A stretch of DNA of 40,071 nt, taken from an uncultured bacterium. GTDB taxonomy: Bacteria; Patescibacteriota; Minisyncoccia; Phycocordibacterales; UBA9973. The stretch's first letter is position 1. Each line of letters begins with the position of its first letter. The translations under genes and the position numbers were made by a program. Of the stretch, positions 31,514-39,311 are shown piece by piece. The DNA lies in NCBI GenBank assembly GCA_903929735.1, contig CAIYVW010000019.1, forward strand, positions 1 to 40,071, in the 5' to 3' direction. The notes beneath the pieces were generated by a model. That model was given only the letters and a program-made list of their open reading frames with translations. It was not told the origin of the DNA and made no database searches.

Positions 31514-33785
31514 AATTTGTATTTGAATTTTGATTTAATTTATCCATCTTACTTTTCAATACAAATATTTCATCTCTTAAAATAGCAGCTGTTTCAAAGT
31601 CCAACTCCTTGACTGCTTTATTCATTTCTTTGTCCTTAATTTTAATTATTTTATCATAAACAGATTTATTCCTATCTTCATCAGAAAGAAGTAAATTCTT
31701 TATAGATTCTCTTTCACCCTTTCCTTTATTACTTTTACTTTGACCAAAAGCTTTTTTGAATAATTCTACATCTAGATCAAGCTCGGTATTCACTGCTTTC
31801 TCATGTTTATTTTCAAGTTCTTCTGTAATATCATTAATCTTTTTAATAATAGTTTTTGGAGTTATACCGTGCTTTTTATTATAAGCTATCTGAATATTTC
31901 TTCTTCTAGTCGTTTCTCCTATAGCACTATCAAGTGCCTTTGTCATATGATCAGCATATAGAACAACTCTACCTTCTACATTTCTAGCTGCACGTCCAAT
32001 AATCTGTATAAGCGAAGTCTCTGAACGTAGGAAGCCTTCCTTATCTGCATCAAGAATTCCTATCAAAGCAAGTTCTGGTAAATCCAAGCCTTCACGAAGA
32101 AGATTGACCCCTATAAGAATATCAAAGTCACCTTTTCTAAACTGAGTCAGTATTTGAATTCTCTCTATCGTTTTTATATCACTATGTAAATATTCAGCCT
32201 TATAACCTTTATCTTTTAAAAATATAGATAAATCTTCTGCCATCTTTTTGGTTAAAGTTGTAGCGATAGCACGGAAACCTTTCTTAATAACTCTATCTGC
32301 TTCTTTAACAAAATCTTCTATTTGACCAGGGTATGCACCCTGTCGTTGCTGGGGAAAAACTTTTCTAGATGGTCTAGTACCGCTATCGCCCCCCAGGTCC
32401 CTAGACCTCTCAAAAAGCTTTTCCCCAGCAGAGACTGATACTGGCTTCACTATTATCTCTGGATCTATTAATCCCGTTGGACGAATAATTTGTTCAACTA
32501 TTTTATCACTAGTAGTTCTTTCCAGTTCACTCGGAGTTGCAGATACATATATAACATCACCAATTCTCTCTTCAAATTCATTATACTTTAGAGGTCTATT
32601 GTCTTTTGCAGAAGGAAGACGGAAACCAAAATCTACTAATGTCTTCTTTCGAGAAGCATCACCTGCATACATACCTCCTAGCTGAGGTAAAGTCACATGT
32701 GACTCATCTATAACAGTCAAAAAGTCTCCCTTGAAATAAGATAATAAAGTATCAGGAGCCTCCCCTTCCTTTTTGCCAGACAACTGTCTAGAGTAATTCT
32801 CTATACCATTACAATAGCCAACCTCTTTAATCATCGCTAGGTCATAATTGGTCCTTCTTTTAATTCTTTCGGCTTCTAGAAGTTTTCCTTCTTTCTCAAA
32901 TTTTTTCAATTGTTGTGTAAGTTCTAGCTTAATATTTTTAAGAGCAACTTTAACCTTTTCGTCTTCTGTAATAAAATGCTTCGCTGGAAATAAGAAAATA
33001 CCATTCTCATTTTTCAAAACATGAGCTGAAACAGGATATACTTTTAAGATTTTAGAAATATATGAATTCCCCGAGGCAAGGCCTAGGGACTTCTCTTTTC
33101 CACTATTTACCCCTAGGCCTTGCCTCGGGGAAGAAGAAAATTCAATTTGATATACAAATGTTTCTGAGATTGGCATTATTTCTACCCTATCTCCAATAGA
33201 CCTAAAACTACCTGGATTTAAATCTGCATTAGTTCGTTCAAAATGAATTGCTAATAATTTACGCATTAAGTCAGTTCTATTAATCTTGGAGCCAATTTCT
33301 AGTTTTAAATTAACTTTTTCGTATTCTTCAGGACTACCAAGTCCATAAATACAAGAAACAGATGCTACAATAATAACATCAGGACGAGTAAGAAGAGATT
33401 GGGTTGTAGCATGACGAAGTCTGTCTATTTCTTTATTTATTTGGGCATCTTTTTCTATGTAAGTATCAGTTACAGGCATATAAGCCTCAGGCTGATAGTA
33501 GTCATAGTATGATACGAAATAGTGAACAGCAGCATCTGGAAAAAATTCTCGAAATTCTTGAGCTAACTGAGCAGCTAATGTTTTATTGTGGGCTATAATT
33601 AAAGTCGGTTTATTCCACTTCTCTATAACGTTAGCTATTGTAAAAGTTTTCCCTGTTCCTGTAGCACCTAGAAGAGTTTGCTTTTTCATACCCTTTTCTA
33701 ATCCACTTACCAACTGAGAAATAGCCTTAGGTTGATCACCGGCTGGTTTATAATCACTCTTTAATTTAAAAAATTTATTTGACAT
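31512..33785 (-). CDS. uvrB: Excinuclease ABC subunit B with two palindromic in-frame insertions
   Basis: UvrB is the helicase-like damage-verification subunit. The protein is 757 aa against the usual ~660-670. Core motifs: Walker A GATGTGKTFTIANVI, beta-hairpin region YYDYYQPEAYMP, motif II DESHVTLPQLGGMY, ATTLTKKMAEDLS, VNLLREGLDLPE, QIIGRAARN, and the C-terminal UVR motif KELDFETAAILRDEI. About 25 of the extra residues lie in domain 2 at about 218-240 (SPRQGLGVNSGKEKSLGLAS). About 35 lie at about 448-483 between KPV and GQIEDF (includes LFERSRDLGGDSGTRPSR). Both extra segments are encoded by inverted repeats. It overlaps tgt by 11 nt at the start, so the two are translationally coupled. 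Confidence 0.95.
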   Translation of the reverse strand: MSNKFFKLKSDYKPAGDQPKAISQLVSGLEKGMKKQTLLGATGTGKTFTIANVIEKWNKPTLIIAHNKTLAAQLAQEFREFFPDAAVHYFVSYYDYYQPEAYMPVTDTYIEKDAQINKEIDRLRHATTQSLLTRPDVIIVASVSCIYGLGSPEEYEKVNLKLEIGSKINRTDLMRKLLAIHFERTNADLNPGSFRSIGDRVEIMPISETFVYQIEFSSSPRQGLGVNSGKEKSLGLASGNSYISKILKVYPVSAHVLKNENGIFLFPAKHFITEDEKVKVALKNIKLELTQQLKKFEKEGKLLEAERIKRRTNYDLAMIKEVGYCNGIENYSRQLSGKKEGEAPDTLLSYFKGDFLTVIDESHVTLPQLGGMYAGDASRKKTLVDFGFRLPSAKDNRPLKYNEFEERIGDVIYVSATPSELERTTSDKIVEQIIRPTGLIDPEIIVKPVSVSAGEKLFERSRDLGGDSGTRPSRKVFPQQRQGAYPGQIEDFVKEADRVIKKGFRAIATTLTKKMAEDLSIFLKDKGYKAEYLHSDIKTIERIQILTQFRKGDFDILIGVNLLREGLDLPELALIGILDADKEGFLRSETSLIQIIGRAARNVEGRVVLYADHMTKALDSAIGETTRRRNIQIAYNKKHGITPKTIIKKINDITEELENKHEKAVNTELDLDVELFKKAFGQSKSNKGKGERESIKNLLLSDEDRNKSVYDKIIKIKDKEMNKAVKELDFETAAILRDEIFVLKSKMDKLNQNSNTN
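32347..32430. repeat. Palindromic in-frame element in uvrB (element uvrB-A), shares a 51-nt module with tgt
   Basis: Outer arms TGCTGGGGAAAA (32347-32358) and TTTTCCCCAGCA (32419-32430) are exact reverse complements. An inner stem GGTCTAG (32371-32377) pairs with CTAGACC (32400-32406). The segment 32367-32417 matches tgt 34369-34419 at 44 of 51 positions, with the last 28 identical. It is translated as LFERSRDLGGDSGTRPSR. Confidence 0.85.
33067..33132. repeat. Palindromic in-frame element in uvrB (element uvrB-B)
   Basis: A perfect 22-bp stem (33067-33088 with 33111-33132) around a 22-nt loop. The GC-rich arms (CCCCGAGGCAAGGCCTAGGG) stand out against the AT-rich gene. It is translated as SPRQGLGVNSGKEKSLGLAS inside UvrB domain 2, where standard UvrB reads FFGDEI. 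Confidence 0.85.
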
Positions 33786-35085
33786 ATTTATCTAAAAATT
33801 CTTTTTTAAAAATAAAAAAATTATTATCGATAATAGATTGGCGTATTTCTTTAACTAGATTAGTTATAAAATAAATATTATGTATAGAAGCTAAAGTAGC
33901 AGCTTCCATCTCTTTTACTCTGAATAAATGGGATAAGTAAGCACGACTGTAATTCTTACAAGTATAACAATTACAATCTTCTATTGGGCTAAAATCTTTC
34001 ACAAATCTAGCATTCAATATATTTATTTTACCATTCCTAGTAAAGAGAGTTCCATTACGAGCTGTGCGAGTAGGACCAACACAATCAAAAAGATCTACAC
34101 CGTTCTCAACACCTGAGAATAGATCTTCTGGTTCACCAATACCTAGTAAATGACGAGGCTTTTCTTCAGGCAAGATTCCATTTACCCATTTAACAGCCTT
34201 AGACATATCTTCTTTAGCAAATGAGCCACCTATACCATAACCATCAAAATCCATTTCTCCGATAACTTTTGCTGATTTCTTTCTAAGTTCTTCTGACCTA
34301 CCACCTTGAACTATACCAAATAAAGCTTGAGGTAAAGTATTTTGAGTCGAAATCTGCTGTTCTTGTTGAGATGATCTGGCACTGCTTTCATCCCCCAGGT
34401 CCCTAGACCTCTCAAAAAGAATTGCAAATGAAGTCTCTTTTATTTCTTCTCTTTTTTTATGTTCTATTAAACTTCTTTTTGCCCAAGAGTGAGTTCGAGA
34501 TAAAGCTTCATCTTGATAGATGTCGCTCTCAGTCGGTGAAGTACATTCATCAAATGCAAAAATTATATCTGCTCCTAGATTATGTTGTATCTCTATTGAT
34601 TTCTCTGGAGTAATATAATGTAAAGATCCATCTATATGAGAGCGAAAAGAAACTCCATCATTACCTATTGTAGCTAATCTAGGTACTCCTTCTAGAGCAC
34701 TTGAACGTTCTGGAATTTGTAAACTAGGATCAGTTATAGAAACCACTTTAGAAAGTTCTTTTCCATAAGCAACTCCCAAAGAAAAAACTTGAAAACCTCC
34801 CGAGTCTGTCATCATAGGACCATGCCAATTCATAAACTTATGAAGTCCTCCAGCCTCTTTTATCAATTCATCTCCAGGTTGTAAATATAAATGATAAGTA
34901 TTTGCAAGAACAACTGGAGTGCCTAATTCTTTTAATTGTTCTGGAGTCAGAGATTTGACAGTACCTTTAGTACCTACAACTACAAAAGATGGAGTTTCTA
35001 TAACTCCATGAGGAGTAGTAAGTATACCAGCACGACCCAAGTATCCTTCTATTTTTTTTTCAATTTTAAAATCTATAGCTTTCAT
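33775..35085 (-). CDS. tgt: Queuine/preQ tRNA-guanine transglycosylase with in-frame insertions
   Basis: TGT exchanges G34 of tRNAs with GUN anticodons for a queuosine precursor. Active-site block MMTDSGGFQVFSL carries the nucleophile region. FDECTSPTES, ALFGIVQGGRSEELRKKSA, GYGIGGSFAKE, and RHLLGIGEPEDLF follow. LFDCVGPTRTARNGTLFT holds the second catalytic Asp. CNCYTCKNYSRAYLSHLF is the zinc site. It has 436 aa against a usual ~370-380. One insert (about residues 222-240, LFERSRDLGDESSARSSQ) is the uvrB-related element; another of about 27 aa lies before GVSFRSHIDG. It is 3 nt after mreC and overlaps uvrB. The source of the precursor base is not visible here. Confidence 0.94.
   Translation of the reverse strand: MKAIDFKIEKKIEGYLGRAGILTTPHGVIETPSFVVVGTKGTVKSLTPEQLKELGTPVVLANTYHLYLQPGDELIKEAGGLHKFMNWHGPMMTDSGGFQVFSLGVAYGKELSKVVSITDPSLQIPERSSALEGVPRLATIGNDGVSFRSHIDGSLHYITPEKSIEIQHNLGADIIFAFDECTSPTESDIYQDEALSRTHSWAKRSLIEHKKREEIKETSFAILFERSRDLGDESSARSSQQEQQISTQNTLPQALFGIVQGGRSEELRKKSAKVIGEMDFDGYGIGGSFAKEDMSKAVKWVNGILPEEKPRHLLGIGEPEDLFSGVENGVDLFDCVGPTRTARNGTLFTRNGKINILNARFVKDFSPIEDCNCYTCKNYSRAYLSHLFRVKEMEAATLASIHNIYFITNLVKEIRQSIIDNNFFIFKKEFLDKYVK
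34369..34419. repeat. Palindromic in-frame element in tgt, 51-nt module shared with uvrB
   Basis: 44/51 identical to uvrB 32367-32417, including 28 consecutive identical bases, and read in the same frame (LFERSRDLG-(G/D)-S-R-S). Flanking arms TTCTTGTTGAGA and TCTCAAAAAGAA are near reverse complements, so the whole can fold as a hairpin. Confidence 0.8.
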
Positions 35086-35088
35086 TAT

Positions 35089-35886
35089 TTAATTACGTTT
35101 TACAAAAACCCATTTTAGATTTTGAATATTTACAGGAGAACTTAAAAGAATTTTTTTTGCAGGATCATTTGGACTTGAAATAACATCTTGCATAGTAGCA
35201 ACTACTTCAGATGAAAGATTAGGTAAATACACAATGGTGCCTTTTACAAAAGGTAGATCTATCGGTATTGTCATTTCAAAATTACCTCCACCTCTTCCGG
35301 TTAATTCAACACTAGTATTTGTACCATCTATCATAGCTTCAGTTGTTTCTCCTGGACTAGAATATAGGGAAACTAACGATGTATTCTTGTATACAACACT
35401 TATTTCGCCTATAGGAATAATCATATCAGAGTAAACAATATCTCCAACTACTGCCCCCACATTATCCCCTACATCTATAATAATAGTGTCATATGGTGAA
35501 TAATTTGGCTTTGTTAAAATATCCGCTAATACCATATCGCGTCCTTCTGGTTTACGACCCAAAGATTCTTTCAGCAATACATTCTCAGATTTTAAGATTT
35601 GATAATCAGTCATAGCCACCTTCAAGTCTGTATTTTCTTTTAAAAGATTTTCATTCTCTTTATAAACTGAGGCTTTTGTTTTAACAACGTAACCAACTCC
35701 TTCTAATTTATTTGTTATAGAATTTTTCGCCTTCCATATAGGTCTTCCTATAAAGTATAGAAAACCATTAGAGTAAGAATAAAAACCTAAATAGGCAATA
35801 ATCAAAAAAATAACTAAAAAAATTGAATTTTTTATTAATCTTCTTTTTCTTGCTATTTGTTTTTTATCTCGGAACTGATGAATCAT
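35089..35886 (-). CDS. mreC: Rod-shape-determining protein MreC
   Basis: A 265-aa bitopic membrane protein. A basic N-terminus (RDKKQIARKRRLIK) precedes one membrane helix at about 20-40. Next come a coiled coil (about 60-105, KTKASVYKENENLLKENTDL) and the beta-barrel MreC core: SPYDTIIIDVGDNVGAVVGD, TSLVSLYSSPGETTEAMI, TGRGGGNFEMTIPID, KGTIVYLP. It links MreB filaments to the periplasmic wall synthases. Its start overlaps the mreB end by 23 nt. mreD, rodA and the transpeptidase are not in the window. Confidence 0.93.
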   Translation of the reverse strand: MIHQFRDKKQIARKRRLIKNSIFLVIFLIIAYLGFYSYSNGFLYFIGRPIWKAKNSITNKLEGVGYVVKTKASVYKENENLLKENTDLKVAMTDYQILKSENVLLKESLGRKPEGRDMVLADILTKPNYSPYDTIIIDVGDNVGAVVGDIVYSDMIIPIGEISVVYKNTSLVSLYSSPGETTEAMIDGTNTSVELTGRGGGNFEMTIPIDLPFVKGTIVYLPNLSSEVVATMQDVISSPNDPAKKILLSSPVNIQNLKWVFVKRN

Positions 35887-36910
35887 CTGTATTTAATAAA
35901 ACCTCTTGATAAGTATCAAAATCATCTAATATTACTCCTGTACCACGAGCTACGGCAGTCAATGGATCTTCTGCTATGAATATAGGAATCTTCAAAGAAT
36001 TATGTAATAAAACATCTAATCCTCTTATTAAAGCTCCACCTCCTGAAAGTACGATACCTCTATGTATAATATCAGATAAAATTTCTGGAGGAGTAGTTTC
36101 AAGTACTTCTTTGACTCCATCTACTAAACTAAGAATAGATGGTAAAATAGCTTCTCTAATATCAGAGTCAGTAACTATCACCTGACGAGGTAATCCTGTA
36201 ACTAAGTCTCTACCTCTAACTTCTGCTTCCATAGGATCTCCTTCTATTGCTGAACCAATTGCAATTTTCACACTCTCTGCTGTTCTTTCACCTATTAATA
36301 ACTTGAACTCATCTTTCATATAATTAATAATATTGGTATTTAGTAAATCACCAGCTATTTTTAAATTTTTGGATCTAACTACTCCTGAAAGAGATATTAC
36401 AGCTACGTCAGTTGTCCCACCTCCGATATCTATAATGACTGAACCGATAGCATCTTTTACAGGCATACGTATACCGATAGCAGCCGACATAGGTTCTTCG
36501 ATAATATAAACTTCACGAGCACCAGCAGAACGAGCAGCATCTTCAACTGCTCTAATCTCTACATTTGTAATTCCAGTAGGAACTCCTAAGACAACTCTTG
36601 GACGAATAAACTTTTTAGATATTTTTTCAGCTTTACCTATTAAGTAAGAAAGCATCTCTTCTGTAACTTCAAAATCAGATATAACACCATCAACTATAGG
36701 TCTAATAGCTCTCACGTGTCCAGGAGTGCGTCCAAGCATTTGCTTTGCTTCAGCACCGACTGCAACAATCTGTCCAGTTTTTTGATTTACCACTACCACA
36801 GACGGCTCATTTATAACAATACCGTGCCCTTTCAAATAAACCAGTGTATTAGCTGTTCCAAGGTCAATGCCGATATCATTAGAAAACATTTGGTAAATTT
36901 TTTTAAACAT
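35864..36910 (-). CDS. mreB: Rod-shape-determining actin homologue MreB
   Basis: Starting at ATG 36910 the protein has 348 aa and begins MFKKIYQMFSNDIGIDLGTANTLVY, the standard MreB start. The longer frame to 36997 only adds antisense of proS and is rejected. The phosphate-1 loop is DIGIDLGTANT, the connecting block IGSVIIDIGGGTTDVAVISLSG, and the adenosine region LSGGGALIRGLDVLL. RPIVDGVISDFEVTEEML is conserved. It organises wall elongation with MreC. It begins 4 nt after proS ends, an unusual pairing of a synthetase with the shape genes. Confidence 0.96.
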   Translation of the reverse strand: MFKKIYQMFSNDIGIDLGTANTLVYLKGHGIVINEPSVVVVNQKTGQIVAVGAEAKQMLGRTPGHVRAIRPIVDGVISDFEVTEEMLSYLIGKAEKISKKFIRPRVVLGVPTGITNVEIRAVEDAARSAGAREVYIIEEPMSAAIGIRMPVKDAIGSVIIDIGGGTTDVAVISLSGVVRSKNLKIAGDLLNTNIINYMKDEFKLLIGERTAESVKIAIGSAIEGDPMEAEVRGRDLVTGLPRQVIVTDSDIREAILPSILSLVDGVKEVLETTPPEILSDIIHRGIVLSGGGALIRGLDVLLHNSLKIPIFIAEDPLTAVARGTGVILDDFDTYQEVLLNTDDSSVPR

Positions 36911-36914
36911 AAAT

Positions 36915-38372
36915 TTAATAAGACTTTGCAAAAATAACCCTGCCTGTCGAAGTTTTACCAGACTTGATACATAGTCCACTTTCTTCTTCTTGATCAAGAG
37001 GAATACAACGAATTGTTGCTCCAGTTTCTTCTTTTATTTTAGCTTCTATATCTTTATCTCCTGACCAGTGAGCTTTTACAAACTTGCTTGATTCTATCGC
37101 TTTAACAAAATCTTCCCAATTATCTACAGAAACTGTATTGTTTATTAATCTAAGTTTTGCTTGTTCAAATAAATTATTTTGAATTAAATCCAAAATATTT
37201 GAAACTGAATCATTAAGTCCAGGTAAGGATACTGTCTTCTTCTCTCCTGTATCTCTTCGAACAAATACAACAGTATTACTTGCTATATCTTTAGGACCTA
37301 TTTCAATTCTAAGAGGAACTCCCTTCTTTTCCCATTCATAAAACTTTTCTCCTGGTCTTATATTTCTATCGTCATACTTAACACTAAAACCAAATGATGT
37401 TAGATTTGCAAATATATTCTTTGATTCTTCTTCTATTAATTGTCTATCCCATTCCTTGGGAATTATAGGAACTATTACTACCTGTATTGAAGCTATTTTA
37501 GGAGGTAAAACTAAACCTTTATCATCACTATGAGACATAATAAGACCTCCAATAGTTCTAGTAGATAATCCCCAACTAGTTTGCCATCCAAATTGTCTAG
37601 TATTTGATTCATCCAAGAATGTAACATCAAATGCTTTTGCAAAATTTTGACCCAAATTATGAGAAGTGGCATACTGCAATGCTTTACCATCCTGCATCAT
37701 TGTTTCTATTGTATAAGTTGCCTTTGCTCCTGCAAATTTTTCTGAGTCAGTCTTTTTCCCTGGAATTGTAGGTATTGCCATATAATTTTCAGCAAAATCT
37801 TTATATATATTTAGCATCATTAAAGTTCTTTCCAGCGCTTCTTCCTCTGTGGAATGTACAGTATGACCTTCCTGCCAAAGAAATTCTGTTGTACGAAGGA
37901 AAAGACGAGTACGCATTTCCCATCTTATAACATTAGCCCATTGATTAATTAAAAGGGGTAAATCACGATGTGAACGAATCCATTTTGAAAAAACTTCATA
38001 CATAATAGTCTCTGAAGTAGGTCTTAAAACTAATGGCTCTTCTAATTTCTTACCACCAGCATGGGTAACAACAGCCACTTCTGGAGCAAAACCCTCAACA
38101 TGATCTTCTTCCCTTTTCAATAATCTTTCGGGTATAAGCATAGGGAAATAAGCATTCTCTACTCCAGTTGATTTGAATTTATCATCAAGAATTCTTTGTG
38201 TTTTCTCCCATAAAGCATAACCGTATGGTTTTATAATCATACAACCCTTTACTGGAGAATTCTCAGCCAAATCAGCTGCATCTATAACGTCTAAATACCA
38301 CTGACTGTAATCTTCTGCCCTACTTGTAATCTTTTTTTCTTCAAATTTAGCTTGTTCCATATATAAAGCCAT
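36915..38372 (-). CDS. proS: Prolyl-tRNA synthetase, archaeal/eukaryal type
   Basis: Class II synthetase charging tRNA-Pro; 485 aa. The pattern EDYSQWYLDVIDAADLAENS near the N-terminus marks the short ProRS type 3 (archaeal/eukaryal-like) rather than the ~570-aa bacterial type with an inserted editing domain. So do LRPTSETIMYEVFSKWIRSH, INQWANVIRWEMRTRLFLRT and WQEGHTVHS. Motif 3 region SHSDDKGLVLPPKIA is present. Met5 (MEQAKFEEKK) is an alternative start. It is the first gene of the proS-mreB-mreC-tgt-uvrB run. Confidence 0.95.
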   Translation of the reverse strand: MALYMEQAKFEEKKITSRAEDYSQWYLDVIDAADLAENSPVKGCMIIKPYGYALWEKTQRILDDKFKSTGVENAYFPMLIPERLLKREEDHVEGFAPEVAVVTHAGGKKLEEPLVLRPTSETIMYEVFSKWIRSHRDLPLLINQWANVIRWEMRTRLFLRTTEFLWQEGHTVHSTEEEALERTLMMLNIYKDFAENYMAIPTIPGKKTDSEKFAGAKATYTIETMMQDGKALQYATSHNLGQNFAKAFDVTFLDESNTRQFGWQTSWGLSTRTIGGLIMSHSDDKGLVLPPKIASIQVVIVPIIPKEWDRQLIEEESKNIFANLTSFGFSVKYDDRNIRPGEKFYEWEKKGVPLRIEIGPKDIASNTVVFVRRDTGEKKTVSLPGLNDSVSNILDLIQNNLFEQAKLRLINNTVSVDNWEDFVKAIESSKFVKAHWSGDKDIEAKIKEETGATIRCIPLDQEEESGLCIKSGKTSTGRVIFAKSY

Positions 38373-38409
38373 ATTACCTTAAAATAAGCTCTCAGTCAAA
38401 GAAATATAT

Positions 38410-38438
38410 TTGCAAAATAATGGTTTTTCTGGTATTAT
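38410..38438 (+). promoter_or_regulatory. rpsB promoter
   Basis: TTGCAA (38410-38415), exactly 17 nt, TATTAT (38433-38438). The predicted start, near 38445, coincides with the first base of the leader stem. Confidence 0.65.
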
Positions 38439-38443
38439 GTGAC

Positions 38444-38515
38444 TACTTTCCGTGAGGAACTTTTTTATTTAAAAGACCCTTGTAAATAGGCTGGAATGCT
38501 TAAAAACGGAAAGTA
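38444..38515 (+). promoter_or_regulatory. Structured 5' leader of rpsB (candidate autoregulatory RNA)
   Basis: A perfect 10-bp stem TACTTTCCGT (38444-38453) with ACGGAAAGTA (38506-38515) closes a 52-nt loop containing GTGAGGAAC and TAGGCTGGAATGC. It begins at the predicted transcription start and ends 49 nt before the rpsB ATG. Ribosomal-protein operons are often controlled by S2 or other r-protein binding to such leaders. Identity with a known leader class cannot be settled here. Confidence 0.55.
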
Positions 38516-38564
38516 TTATAATTAATTAACCATAAAGCTAAGGCAAGTCCCTAGCAAAATAAAT

Positions 38565-39263
38565 ATGAATACACAAAACGGTATTATAGAAGAAATGTTT
38601 AAAAATGGTACTCATTACGGGTACTCAAAAAGTCGTCGTCATCCTACAACTACTCCTTACGTCTTTGCGACTAAGAATGGAGTTGACATTATAAACATAG
38701 AAAAGACTCATGAACTTTTTGAGAAGGCAATGGAAAAAATTACAAATCTTGCTCAAGCTGGTAAAACAATATTATTTGTTGGAACCAAAGCTGAAGCTCG
38801 TCAACAAATAATCGAAACAGCTCTTTCTTTAAACATGCCTTATGTTTCTGAACGTTGGGTAGGAGGTTCACTTACAAATTTCCCAGAAATTAAAAAGCGT
38901 ATAACTAAACTTTTAGATTTACGTGACCAAAAAGAAAAAGGTGGACTTGAAAAATATACAAAAAAAGAAAGACTTCTAATAGACAGAGAAATGGAAGATA
39001 TGACTAAAAATTTCCAAGGTTTAACCGGTATATCACGTACTCCAGATGCAGTTTTCGTTGTTGATCCAAAGAAAGAACATATAGCAGTTACAGAAGCTCA
39101 TAAAATGAAATTGCCTGTTATTGCTCTTATGAATACTGACTGTAATTTAAAACATGCTCAATTCCCTATTATTGCAAATGATGCTTCAATTTCAAGTATA
39201 ACTTTCTTTTTATCTCAAATAAAAAGTGCTTACAATAAGGGTATTACTGCCGAGAAGAAGTAG
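38565..39263 (+). CDS. rpsB: 30S ribosomal protein S2
   Basis: The 232-aa protein has the S2 family blocks: NGTHYGYSKSRRHPTTTPYV (normally GxHFGHxxxxWNPKM; here shortened and with Arg-rich wording), NIEKTHELFEKA, ILFVGTKAEARQQI, ERWVGGSLTNFPEIKKRI, and PDAVFVVDPKKEHIAVTEAH. PVIALMNTDCNLKHAQFPIIANDAS replaces the usual ALVDTNxDPxxVDYPIPGNDDA. It sits in the universal rpsB-tsf order and carries its own promoter and structured leader. Confidence 0.96.
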   Translation: MNTQNGIIEEMFKNGTHYGYSKSRRHPTTTPYVFATKNGVDIINIEKTHELFEKAMEKITNLAQAGKTILFVGTKAEARQQIIETALSLNMPYVSERWVGGSLTNFPEIKKRITKLLDLRDQKEKGGLEKYTKKERLLIDREMEDMTKNFQGLTGISRTPDAVFVVDPKKEHIAVTEAHKMKLPVIALMNTDCNLKHAQFPIIANDASISSITFFLSQIKSAYNKGITAEKK

Positions 39264-39281
39264 TTAAATATTATTTATTAA

Positions 39282-39307
39282 GGTCAATTTGACCACCAAT
39301 CTATAAT
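39282..39307 (+). promoter_or_regulatory. Short inverted repeat and -10-like hexamer before tsf
   Basis: GGTCAA-T-TTGACC (39282-39294) is a 6-bp inverted repeat. TATAAT (39302-39307) sits 4 nt before the second tsf ATG (39312). It may be an internal, leaderless tsf promoter or only a translational hairpin. Confidence 0.35.
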
Positions 39308-39311
39308 GAAT

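Noticed and set aside
27329-34419. CRISPR array or tandem repeat explanation for the palindromic elements
   Set aside because: The copies are single, far apart, inside coding frames and without regular spacers.
36911-36997. Longer mreB start
   Set aside because: The extra residues are antisense to proS; MFKKIYQMFSNDIGIDLG from 36910 is the normal start.
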